The notes under the pieces were generated by a model. The model saw nothing but the letters and a program-made list of their open reading frames with translations, ran no database searches and was not told the origin of the DNA. A DNA stretch of 64,000 nucleotides, from contig NC_088207.1 of assembly GCF_037126465.1 (NCBI RefSeq), forward strand, positions 46,992,143 to 47,056,142. Direction: 5' to 3'. Below, piece after piece: positions 1-9,900 of this stretch. The position numbers were made by a program, and so were the translations under genes. Numbering within the stretch: position 1 is the first letter of the stretch; the number at the start of each line of letters is the position of its first letter. This stretch comes from Ornithodoros turicata (taxonomy: Eukaryota > Arthropoda > Arachnida > Ixodida > Argasidae).

Positions 1-225
1 GGGAGTGGCGTACTGCACACTTAGCAGACGACACCGTCAGCGTCTTTTCCTGTCGTCTGCTACGGAATATCTTGTCGCTGTGTCACAGGATATTCCCCAC
101 GGTTAGCATGTGCACGCGAAGGCGCGACGTTGAGCGCTCGTGCTCACGTGACCGCAGAAAGCTGTGACGTGTTTGGCATCTTCCGCTGGAGTATTCTGGG
201 GAATATGTCGCTCGTGTGTTGGAGC
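1..225. repeat. Fold-back repeat, copy 1, cut by window edge
   Basis: This segment matches 14650-14893 over most of its length. Shared blocks are the AGCAGACGACNNC / GTCGTCTGCTACGGAATATC pair, the ATATTCCCCA segment, the GCAGAAAGCTxTGACG block and the terminal TCTTCCGCTGGAGTATTCTnGnGAATnTCGCTCGTGTG. Only the right-hand terminus is inside the window; the left end lies upstream. The second copy shows the element ends in an inverted TTCACACGAGCG-type repeat, so this is probably a non-autonomous DNA transposon. Confidence 0.7.
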
Positions 226-1114
226 GCTCATGATTTATAGTTTGGCACACTCTCGGTGAGAAAATAGTGTATGTGAGATTGGGAGTTGCACATGGCTGTT
301 TTTCGGCTGGTCGCTGATTATGGTGGTCTTTTTATACTTGAGAGGAAATTCAGGCACCGAGAGTCACGTGGTTTGGTACGTAAATGAGACGTCATGGAAA
401 AAATGATTATGAGTTGGTGCCCTTATGGTTATGAGTTGGTGCCCTCGTGACCCAACCAGCACAACTAATTGGCCCAGCATTGGACCCAGGGTTCGTACAG
501 CCTCTGAAATCCTTGACTGTCCTTGATTTTTTTAAAATCTTTTTAACGGCACTTGAAACACCTTAAATGCAGCCTCACTCCTTGTATTCCTTGAAAATGC
601 GTGCAGAGCTATAGTTAATTTAACCGAAACCAACACGCTTGCAAGTGATGCAGAGTGGTAAAGCCTTCCACGGAGAAGCGCGCCCTCTTGGGCACCCTGT
701 TGGACTCTTTGGGTTTCGCACACACAAAGGCTTGCACGTCGTGGTTCGCGTTTTGCTTCGAATTTCAACTGTCTCATATTTCGAATTCGGGTCTAAGGAA
801 ATGTTATGCGGAAAGTGCAAGTTCCAGAGTGCTTGGGCAAGAGACAGATGCAATCGCATAGATGCAGGCGAGCTGGTGGGGGCACGAACTCCACAAAGAA
901 CTCCATTAGTTTCTGGCTTGAGCTGTCAGTGTGTTCGTGTCCCCTCTGTGTTTTTCGCCCACGCTCAGGCTTCTTCACTACAAGGACTTGAAGAGTATCG
1001 CTGCTGGGTCAGACCATAGACCCAAGTAGTCCCCACCGAAGAAGGTGCGCGATATATCAGAAGACGATCAACTTGGGACGATCCACAATGGACGAACCAA
1101 AGTTGAAAAGTCAT
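226..1114. other. Non-coding stretch, nothing recognised
   Basis: Short overlapping reading frames occur on both strands but none has a recognisable motif or splice context. A TGGTGCCC phrase is repeated at about 415 and 439. Confidence 0.4.
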
Positions 1115-1795
1115 CTACGGTGCTCGAAGCACATACCCCGAACAGCCGCGAGTGAAGGCAGCTCTAGTTACAGAAGTTGACACTTTGTGCCCTCCCATCG
1201 TGTTCCAGGTTTTCTGTGAATGTTGCTCATGTTTTTCAACAAATGTTCGCGTATAGTGTGAAAACACCATGAGCTTCACTTGAGGCGAGAAAAAATATGT
1301 GTATGCATACCGCATGTCATGATCTGCGGCCGTGTTTTGCCTCTCAAGTTGAAGACACGGTGAAGGAATCAGAACACTTAGTGCTTCTACGTATTTGATG
1401 AAACAACGAATGCACACCTGAAGCAAAAGCAATTGGATGTCATGTGTAAAGCTTGCCCAGGTGTTACATCGTTCAAGAGTCAAAAGAAGGTTCAAATCAT
1501 CTTTGAACTTTTTATAGTGAAGTGGTGAGGTGGAGTAGTTGGTGACGTCCACTAATTTTGAAGCAGCAACAAAGAAACATACATCATGCATCCTTGAATT
1601 TTCTGTCAAATTTTCTGTACGACCCCTGGGACCAGTATTGCCGATAGCTAGCCAATATTGGGCCAATATATTGTACTGCTTGGGGACAAATGCAATCACA
1701 CAGGATCGAAAGGAGAGGATAAGGGCTAGCTGGCAGTGAAGCATGATGGAAGGACCGAGAGGCACGGACACAGAAATTAAGACACGTACACACAC
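1115..1795 (-). other. Unassigned 226-codon open frame
   Basis: This is the longest uninterrupted reading frame in the window. I do not recognise the product. The predicted peptide has a hydrophobic start, a middle part rich in Leu, Lys and Thr, and a basic C-terminal part with several His residues. No catalytic or zinc-binding pattern is evident. The first 40 codons overlap low-complexity GTGT-rich DNA shared with the repeat cluster at 1750-2100, which lowers confidence. It may be chance, a decayed transposon gene, or an exon. Confidence 0.15.
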
Positions 1796-2100
1796 GTGAA
1801 AGTATAGGAGGATTTATGTGTGTGGCATGTGTCCTTCTCTGTCCGAATGACACAGAAGCTTGAATAAGCATCCCAGCATGGCACAGCATGAAGCGTGATA
1901 TCCGAGAGGCACCTGGAGGTGTGTGTGTCTCTCTTCCTGTATATCCGTGCTTCCCGGTTCCTATAGATCATGCTGTCATGTTGTGTCATGCTTCTGCGTC
2001 GTACGAGCGCAGAAAGACACACACACAGTCCTCAAGCTTGAGGACTTGTGTGTGTGTGTGTGTGTCTTAATTCCTGTGTCCGTGCCCCTCGTTTCATCTA
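1750..2100. repeat. Inverted-repeat and (TG)n cluster
   Basis: The block GAGAGGCACGGACACAGAAA-TTAAGACAC at about 1757-1787 reappears inverted at about 2062-2095 (GTGTCTTAATTCCTGTGTCCGTGCCCCTC). Between them lie another GAGAGGCAC copy at about 1904 and a near-perfect palindrome at 2015-2067 centred on AAGCTT, with (AC)n in one arm and (TG)n in the other. It looks like a fold-back element that has gained dinucleotide repeats. Confidence 0.5.
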
Positions 2101-5100
2101 TTGTGCAGCATGTGAACACGAAACACATTAAATGATGAACATAGACGATAAATTTGCACGGGCGTATAGCTCTTTCGCGAGAAGAGAATGAAAGAAAACG
2201 ATGTAACATAAACAACATACACACATATAAAACGGATTTACCTTTCTTCATGCACCCATATAAACAGACCTCTACCCTACGAGAAGCATTAAGCCGTCTC
2301 ACTTACGTATAGTTCGCGTAGTTTTGCCGACGTTATTATCAGACAAGGACGACGTCTACCATATCGCGGACAGAACCTCAGTGCTCGTTTCTGCCACCGG
2401 AGTCACCCGCAAAACCCGTAACTGTACCGGGGCACCACTACTCCTGACGTAACGAGAACCCTAAGAAAAAAATAAGAAAAAAAAAGAAAGAAAGAAAGCG
2501 TCATCGAAGTTTGAAGGAAAAGAAGAAAACAGTGAAGAAGTTTCATAAGTTGCTCAAAGCGCGGCAACCTCAATAGAGTACGCTCCCTCTGAGAAGCTGA
2601 AAACCTTACAACCTCCTCTCAAAGTGATGGATCACTTTGTCTCAATCTTAGCGCGGCACTCTTTTCAGTGTCATCTTTTTTATATCGCTCTTGTCCCGTC
2701 TTTCGTGTTAGTATACCTGTTTATCTTACAGTAGCATTTTTTTTAATGGCGAGCATCGTAGAAAATGCTTGGAGTACAAGAGGAATAGCCTACTTATATA
2801 GTTTCATTAGTGACTTAACAAACTCGAATTTCAGACATATAGACACAAAATAAAAGCTTCGACGCAAAAGTACGAAGTTTTTTAGTTTTCTTATACCGGC
2901 CTAAAAAGCAATACGTCGAACACTGGACGTGCAAGCAACGAAAATTGTATCACTAATCTGCTTCTTTCCTCACCAGATGGATCTGTGAGATAGCCCGCTG
3001 CAAGCGCTGTATGCAAAAATTTCCGATTCTGCTGGACAACTCGCCTATAGGTTCCCATTCCATTGTTCAATCTTTGTATGGAATGCTGGAGTCGAAAATG
3101 TGTCGAACGTGCGAATGCATTAGTGGAACAGCCAGATATGAAGAATGTATATGCTACCGCACCATGAACTGTATACAGTCTGTGTTCCTCCTCAGGCACT
3201 TTCGTATTCCTACCGAATGCACTCATTACCGCATGTAGCCTTTGCGTACACTGCAATTTCGCAGCTGACGCCGAGAGCCAACCTAGAGGCGCCAACCAAT
3301 GTGTATGCCATCACTATATGTCCAACGATTAACATCGTATGTACCCCCCTTCGAGGACCTGTCGGCCGCCCACGCGTTATTCATCGTCTGCGAACGTCGT
3401 GGACCCAGCTGAGGGAAATTCGAACTGCACCATCACAACATTGATGGCCCGGACCGTGAGGTCACGACATGGTGCGGGGAGGAGTGTAGGGGCGACCTTT
3501 ATATTTTCAGTGGCGTTCCTGGCATGTTTCCTGGGAGGCGGCGGTACCCTCTTTGAGGCGACCGGTTTGAGACCACGGGATGCCGCTTTTACTGCCTCCC
3601 GCAAAGGAGACGCGGTCGCTTTTCCCGCTGCGCCGTCGCGACGTTGAAATCAATCTGGCCACTAGGCCGTCCACCATCCATCTCGGCCAACGTCATTGCC
3701 GCCCAGCGTCGAAGCCCCAAGTTACCGCGCCGTCGAGCGAGGCGCGAGCTCCAGGCCGCCTCGTCGTCATACCACGCCATAAATCGGGATTGCAGCTCAT
3801 TCTCTAAATCGCTGTTTGCGGGAGCAGTCTGCGGTGTTTACCATGAGCTCCCGCTTCTTTCCATTAGCCAAATGGCTCGGGATGGAGATGTGCGATATCG
3901 TCGATGGCGCAGCAGGGTGTGATGGCATAGGCAGCGTCAGAAAGAGAAGAACCGGCCGTGGAGAACGGCAGGTTCAACGGAATCGTGGGCACGTGGATCA
4001 TCACATTACTGTGGGCGAGGTAGTGGTGGTGCCTGCATTGGAAGCGGATGTAAGGTGGTAGACCAGCAGAAAGACGAGGAGGATGGCACCCAAGAGGCAA
4101 AGACAGCCGGCAAGGACGTTCATCAACAGACAGGCCGTTTGTGGTGGAAGTCCTGATGGTTCCGGAGCACAGATGCGTGGCATCTCGACATGATATTCCA
4201 GATGCTGATGATGACGATGCCAATGATGATGATGAACACGATATGATCATCTTCTTCTTCTCTTAACTAGGTTCTCTCCGTACAAGAGGAATATTGAGTA
4301 TACACACACACACAGGAGACAGTGAGCAGAGTGGATATAAATGAAACGTATCAATGTCAAGTCAAATGCCACGATACAAGTCAATTTAATAAGTTCAATA
4401 AGCTGTTGTTACGCGATGAAAATCGTATCAGATATCGCTTTACAAGAGATACGAACGAAGCAGACGACAATTCTCTCGAGGTCCATAAGACAACAAATGC
4501 AGGAGAGGCGCATCTCCCACGATTCCCGCGGGCCCTCGACGGTGTCCTGCGGACGGGGTTGCTCATTCTGCCACTCGTCCCTAGGAACCAGTAGAAGATA
4601 TTCTCATATTAGAGTCACAGAGACACCAGCTGTGGAGAGCGTCGACGGTATACCTGGCCATTTCACCGCTGCGCCCTTCTGGAAGGGAGGCAGTATAGCA
4701 GTTGAACCACTGTAGTTCTGCTGCTATGTCATCTCAGAAGAAGGAACAGAAGAAGATCATCTCATACGAATGCCACGCACTACGTTCAGTCACTGCCCGT
4801 TTGAAGAGCATTCCTTGATGTTATAGAGAACCCATGTATAGCGCTCCTGTACGACCATTTGTTAAGAGATGTCACAGGCAGCTCCGTTGGTGCTTTCCTA
4901 CATCTTCCTTCCATTCTATACTTCATTCCTCATAGTGGCGTCACATCTACTGTGGATGCACATGCGCAGCCGCGATGGGGTGCGAAAGAGTACAGAATAA
5001 TAGTATGGAAGCAAAGGTAGCAAAAAAATAGTAATGTGCACGAACAGATATCTCGTTGATCAACGATCACCATACCACCGTGCTACAAAGCGTGGGGACT

Positions 5101-5330
5101 TCGCTACAGAACTCGCTTGTGCTATGGTGAGCTACCTGTGCCTTCGTCGTTCCTGCATGCGTTGTTGAACGCGGTGCGAGCTTATCCCACACAACATCGT
5201 CTATACAGCAGCAGAGTACATGCAGCAACAACATGCAGTGCTCCTCGCTTTGTATCACTGTGTCAGTGACTAAGTGGATAATCGATAGTACTCTACGATC
5301 CCTTACATCTGCGAGAACTTAGCCTTATAG
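2101..5330. other. Non-coding stretch, nothing recognised
   Basis: No protein motif, tRNA, or clear transposon end was found. It has AAAG-rich low complexity at 2466-2500, a moderately GC-rich part at 3350-3800 whose frames overlap on both strands, and a GATGATGATG run at 4203-4234 of the kind often left at the 3' end of retroposons. Confidence 0.35.
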
Positions 5331-5334
5331 CTCC

Positions 5335-6095
5335 CTGTAATCAGTGAGATATCCTGGAATTTTTCGAAACGCTGTGGATGCTGGGCGGGACATAATCTTC
5401 AACTGCATAACCAAAGCCACTGGGGCATACCTGGGCATGCCGTAACCGATGCTGTGGCAAGTAGAGCACGGCATAGAGCCAGTAGAGACAGGGGCGAGGA
5501 GGTCACAGACAACCGACAAACATGCTTGACTAAGTCTGAATCTAGGTGTATGCTGTCCCCACTGTGTCACCAACTGGTTGCGAACCACCAACAGTGGTTC
5601 GCTTGGCGAGGCTCCATCCTCCCTTCTGCATGCACCGAGTTGACCTATAAAGTTGACACTCACATTATCGCCATTCACCACGCTGTTCCACCGACTTCGC
5701 TTTATGTGCCCTAAACTGTACGGACTCCCCTCTTGCCGAACGTGTGGGTCTCTTGAGGACACAGAACATATCTTGCAGTGTTGCCAGCGATACCATCAGT
5801 ATCGACGGCATATTCTGGCAGCCGTGGCCCGACGTCACTGCAGACCTGTTGATGTGGCGAAGGTCCTGGAACCCGTATCCTGCTATCAAGCATCACCCGC
5901 AGACTTTTGCGCAGTTTTTTTACGTACACCAATATGGTGGATTGACCTGTGACCGTGAATGTGATTTCGGGGTCCACCGCTTTTCCCCCTTAGCTCTTTT
6001 CTTAATTTCTTTTCGTCTTCCATTTACGGGAACTGGAGTAACAAGCCTTCTTCAAGAGACGGCTACTCCACTTTCTATATATTTTTTTCTTCCAC
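5335..6095 (+). mobile_element. Broken 3' end of a non-LTR retrotransposon (LINE)
   Basis: The conceptual translation shows the end of an RNase H domain (W-GIPGHA followed directly by DAVASRAR near 5425-5470, lacking the usual GVxGNExA stretch, so a small deletion is likely). In another frame follows the typical LINE tail (HRLR near 5690, then CRTCGSLEDTEHILQC at about 5735-5785), a cysteine/histidine motif that ends many I/R1/Jockey-group second reading frames. The change of frame between about 5650 and 5715 and internal stops show that it is dead. Upstream reverse transcriptase and endonuclease parts are absent, as expected for a 5'-truncated insertion. The 3' limit is uncertain. Confidence 0.75.
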
Positions 6096-7748
6096 CGAAC
6101 CGAACCAGTCCTCATCTTTGCATATGTCGGTAGTCACAGCAGTTTGCGCATTCTGTACATGGATGCTCCGTGTCTTGTGTACATATGTGTGTGTGCGTGT
6201 GCGATGTCTTTAAATTGTATGTGTGTCCCTGAGATGAACACGCTTTTGCTCTTATCTCGTTTGTAATGTATTCCTAGATATTCCTAGCAGTTTCTCAGAT
6301 ATGCACTGTTCAAACACACATACCTTGTACAAAGCTTATATTTCGGAAAAACAAAGAAGTAAATATATTCGAGCAGCTTTAATTAATGCTCTAAAAAGTC
6401 CTTATACGCTTAGTACTTTTCAGTTGCCTCAAATCGTTCGCACAATTTAAATTTTGGGTGCGATGGAACCGGCAGTTGGCGGGGCTCAATTGCAGCCGTA
6501 TCTCCTGCTGAGTTGGGACACTCCTGCGTTGCCGGCACTATACCAAAAATACGCCACCTTTCGCCCTCCTGGACGGTATACCCTAGAACAACACGCACAC
6601 CTTTAGACGCTGATGCAGTTACCTCACACTGCACGCTGCCACCATTACCATCATCGTATGAATAGCTACAGGAATCCGCCATGGGCGATGAGAAGGAGAC
6701 CGATTCTGAGTGGAAAGACGCGGTGCTGTGATGTCACCTGGTCTAGGTGACAGTCTAGTGTCTAGGTTACAGTCTAGTCTAGTGCTATGGTTCATAGGAG
6801 AAAGGGGGTAGACCCCGAGGCTCCAGCTGCTGTAGCACGACGTAGTGTGTTGGGGCGAGGAGGTGACGCTGTTACGGAAGGACGGACGGACGCAACGCAA
6901 CCGAATAAATCATACGAAATACAGTGGGACGTTCAATAATCAGCGGTGAAAGCATCAGAGCTGCAGAACGCATTTTTATCGGAAGCGTCTCGCTTCGAAA
7001 ATTGCAGTGAAAACTCAAATTTTGCTCAGAACGTTCACGTTTCTCACGCAGATATAGCAGCCGTCAAGTCTTTTTGCACATATGCTTTTAGGTGCACTGT
7101 ATAGTAGTGGTTACCGATAATGTAATCCAACTGCTTCACCAGCAAATCGATCGCAGGAGTTTGTACAGTTTGGCAATGCACCCCTGACCTTCCCCAAACG
7201 AAGCTTTGAAGACGGCGATGTTAAGGCCCATCCTGCCGATTTTATTAATGCACGTGGATTGGATAGAAACTACCTATACCGTATCCCACTAAGAAGCATG
7301 CAGACTGTAATTTGTACCAGCATAATAAAAATTTCTTCCACGGCGCTGACAGTGGATGCACGGTCGGGCAACGTCAAAGTGCAATTTCAAAAGTCAAATT
7401 ACATCAAAATGGTTTTCATCATGGTTTCAAAATCGTACATCGAAAGGGTCAAAGGGGCATTCATGCACCATGAGACTGCTCCGGTTAGTGTCAGGCTATT
7501 GGATTGGATTGGATTGGAAAAAGAAAGAAAAATATGGAGAGGTTAGTCCGGACCCAGTCAGAACTGGCTACTCCAAATAAAAACGCGTTTGTGGGTGAAA
7601 AATAGAGCCAGAAAAAAAGAGAACAAACAAACAGGCTATCAGTATTACTGTATAGTATCTATTATGGGATGACTATACTGTATCACAGTTTTTCGTATAG
7701 GTGAGATTGCTCAGGGGTGCGCACACAATGTTTTTTACATTTTTCGGC
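6096..7748. other. Non-coding stretch with a (GGATT)n run
   Basis: No gene or element was recognised. A short GGATT tandem at 7498-7516 followed by an A-rich segment could be the tail of a decayed retroposon. Confidence 0.35.
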
Positions 7749-8012
7749 CATGACTGCTTTCCACTCCGAGAGTATAGGAGATGGGGCGGGTTCGATTCCT
7801 CACGCCAGCTGTACTGTCTGGGGTTTTCCCTGGGGTTTCCGGTAGGCTTTCCAGACCAATGGCGACACAGTTCCCCCTGAAGTCGGCCCAGGATGCACAC
7901 TACCCCCCTGTCCCCCACTCCTTCCTGCTGTCCATTCTCCATCTGCATGTTCGCGTTTGTACGCCGCACATAGCGACAGTTGCATCGCGGCGCTACACCG
8001 AATAAAAAAGAA
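7749..8012 (+). mobile_element. tRNA-derived SINE, 5' part shortened
   Basis: It shares the family body: a RNA polymerase III B box (GGTTCGATTCC at about 7789-7799), then CTGTCTGGGGTTTTCCCTGG, CAGTTCCCCCTGAAGTCGGC, CCCCCACTCCTTCCTGCTGTCC, and the 3' signature GCGGCGCTACACCGAATAAAA. The A box found in the 53-kb copy is missing, so the insertion is cut at its 5' end or decayed. SINEs do not code for protein and depend on a LINE for copying. Confidence 0.85.
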
Positions 8013-8055
8013 TTTGCGTGTAAAGGGGACAAAAGGTCTTGCAAAAAGAGTCATT

Positions 8056-8077
8056 TTCTTTTTTTTTTTTTTTTTTT
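8056..8077. repeat. Poly-T tract
   Basis: A run of about 19 T, preceded by TTTTC, lies between the SINE and the next element. Confidence 0.7.
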
Positions 8078-8093
8078 CGTACACTCAAATATG

Positions 8094-8293
8094 TACAGCC
8101 TTGGACAAAAATTCACGGAACACAGCCCTCGCGAGCTTGTTCTTCGCAGTGTGCCCCTGGTAGCGAACAAAACGACGAAGTTAAAAACAGGTGTCTCGGT
8201 TGCCCTGTCACCTGTCCCGTTCGCTATCTGGGGTACACTCCGTAGAAGGAGTACGCGAGTGCCCTGTTCCGTTAACTTTTGTCCAAAGCTATA
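8094..8293. mobile_element. Mariner-like MITE (200 bp)
   Basis: The left end reads TACAGCCTTGGACAAAAATT and the right end, reverse complemented, reads TATAGCTTTGGACAAAAGTT, both followed by ACGGAACA. The ends are bounded by TA, the target used by Tc1/mariner transposases. The inside has no coding capacity. It is a short non-autonomous copy that would have been moved by a transposase made elsewhere. Confidence 0.75.
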
Positions 8294-8859
8294 ATAACAC
8301 TGTTGTCAAACGTGTCATGAGATGTTCTAATATACGATTTGCAGTGTGTCTTTATAATAACGTTTCAGAAACTCCATTCTGTTCTGTGTGAAACACACCA
8401 AAGAGGCGTGTGCCATATCGGATAACACATTTACGCCCGACCACCAAATCCTACATATTATTAATTTTTAAGCGTCACGATTGCCTATAGCGGTACCACT
8501 GGGTCAATATACTATACGTTACGCAAAGCATACGCACAAAGAACGCCTTGCAGACGCTCAAAAGTACAAACACCATACGGAATACAGTACGTGTTACGCA
8601 ATAAACATTACGGCATTATAGACTGGAGACGCGGATATTAACCGAAACAGTAGAGCGACAATCGTGCGAGCTTTCTGCGCGGGAATGCCGTTTTTCGGTG
8701 GAACAGACCCGAGCACAAACTGCGTGGCCCTTTGTATGCAAAGCTCCAATGATAAATCAAATCCATTGGAATCTGCCATGATTGCACGGAGTAGCTTTCG
8801 AGTTGACCGAGGAGGATGCTCCCGTACCTGGCGGAACGCGATAAGACCCCGGAGCAACG
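8294..8859. other. Non-coding stretch, nothing recognised
   Basis: Only small overlapping frames occur here, without motifs or clear element ends. Confidence 0.35.
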
Positions 8860-9369
8860 CATGGTCCGATGTGATAGCGCCCCCTTTTTCCCTTCGCCGT
8901 GTTTGAGAAAGCAGCGCGTGCGGCTGACGGGCTGACTTTCTGCTACACTCGTGACTCATATTAATACTAGCTTCCTTCCTGCCACTGTTTATCCAACACG
9001 CCGAGTTCCCCTTTTGGCGCCTTTGTTGAGGCCCCATTACCGGAGCCAGGGAAATCTGTTTGTCTTGGGGATTTCGGGACCCCGCCGATTCGGGAAGGCG
9101 CCCGCCGCAGCTAGAGTGGCCGCTTGCGCAAACAGCCGCGGTTGTTGCGTCGAGTAGCGTTCACGGTCGTGATTCCGTTCCAGCTGCATCGCCCTCGGGT
9201 CCTCCCGCCATGTTATGCTGCGTCGATCGATGGGCGACCGTCGCATGCGATCTCATGCAGCGGTTTGCAGCGCCCTGTTTTTTTCGTTTCGCCAGTTCCT
9301 CCAGAGTGCGTACCACCGGAAGTGCGCTTTTTAATTCCGTCCTGCGATAATCCCCTTGTTACCGGCGTG

Positions 9370-9383
9370 GTTGCCCGGGCAAC
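9370..9383. promoter_or_regulatory. Perfect RFX X-box palindrome
   Basis: GTTGCCCGGGCAAC is two exact half-sites, GTTGCC and GGCAAC, with a 2-bp spacer. This is the binding site of RFX winged-helix factors, which drive ciliary genes in animals. It ends 12 bp before the ATG at 9396. Confidence 0.55.
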
Positions 9384-9395
9384 GCGGCTCCCGAG

Positions 9396-9422
9396 ATGAC
9401 GGCCGATGGAAGCCCATTTAGC
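9396..9422 (+). CDS. Candidate first coding exon, 9 codons
   Basis: The ATG at 9396 opens nine codons (MTADGSPFS) that run straight into a consensus donor, AGC|GTGAGT, with an exit phase of 0. The exon is inside the GC-rich island and just downstream of a perfect X-box, which is the usual layout for an RFX-controlled promoter. No homologue can be named from nine residues, and I could not find the second exon. An RFX-driven ciliary gene is the inference; a chance ATG-donor pair is the alternative. Confidence 0.3.
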
Positions 9423-9523
9423 GTGAGTAACGGCAGCGGTCCTCTGGAGAACGCAGGTCGCCCCCGGTGTCTGGTTTCCCCCTGCCTTTTAGCGGGCGCC
9501 CCTTTGCGAGGGGCGAGACGACG

Positions 9524-9534
9524 AAGATGGCGGC
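9524..9534 (+). promoter_or_regulatory. YY1-type AAGATGGCGGC motif
   Basis: This exact motif is usually found at or just after the transcription start of animal genes, its ATG often serving as the start codon. Here that ATG opens the 29-codon frame at 9527. Confidence 0.4.
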
Positions 9535-9616
9535 CACCACCGTCTTGATCGATCGAATCTTGCCCAGAGACTCCGCCTACGACGAGGGCGCATTGGAGGA
9601 ACCTCCCCGATCATAA
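9527..9616 (+). CDS. Small open frame, 29 codons, function unknown
   Basis: The frame starts in the YY1-type context AAG-ATG-G, so the start is favourable, and ends at TAA 9614-9616. The peptide begins MAATTVLIDRILPRDSAYDE and is acidic near its end. It has no recognisable motif. It could be an upstream frame in a 5' leader, a micropeptide, or chance in GC-rich DNA. Confidence 0.2.
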   Translation: MAATTVLIDRILPRDSAYDEGALEEPPRS

Positions 9617-9709
9617 ATTATTCGCCCCCAAGAAGCGGAGTATTTGAGGAGCTTCTCGCGCGGGTTGCGTGAAAAAATGGCGCCCACCTCGAAATGCACC
9701 GCGGCCAAG

Positions 9710-9774
9710 TAATCCCAGTTGAGGATTATAGAGACCCTTGTCTTGGGGCCCGCAATTAATCCCGAGCCGGATTA
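9710..9774. promoter_or_regulatory. Cluster of four K50-homeodomain sites (Otx/Bicoid type)
   Basis: TAATCC at 9710-9715 and 9757-9762, and its reverse complement GGATTA at 9723-9728 and 9769-9774, form two inverted pairs with spacers of 7 and 6 bp. TAATCC is the preferred site of homeodomains with lysine at position 50, including Otx/orthodenticle and Pitx/Gsc. About 0.03 such hexamers would be expected by chance in 65 bp at equal base frequencies. An Otx gene lies downstream on the same strand, so an auto-regulatory enhancer is possible. Confidence 0.5.
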
Positions 9775-9900
9775 AGGGAGGACCTCGCGTGACGAGCACG
9801 TGGTCCCCTTCCTGTGCCCGCGGCCCTGTGAGGTCGCTCGCATCTGGCGCGCCCTTCCATTAGCAAAGGGCCCTGAATAGCGCAGCTCAGGCGAGACGGG

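Larger units (their letters stand above)
8860..9900. promoter_or_regulatory. GC-rich, repeat-free island, candidate promoter/enhancer
   Basis: This is one of only two kilobase-scale GC- and CpG-rich islands in an otherwise AT-leaning window, and it is free of SINEs and MITEs. It contains a perfect X-box (9370-9383), a start codon followed by a canonical donor (9396-9422), YY1-type AAGATGGCGGC (9524-9534), further CCGCCAT/ATGGCG motifs at about 9207 and 9678, and two inverted TAATCC/GGATTA pairs (9710-9774). The mix suggests a promoter with neighbouring enhancer sequence. Which gene it serves is not shown; Otx/otd begins 26 kb downstream on the same strand. Confidence 0.5.
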
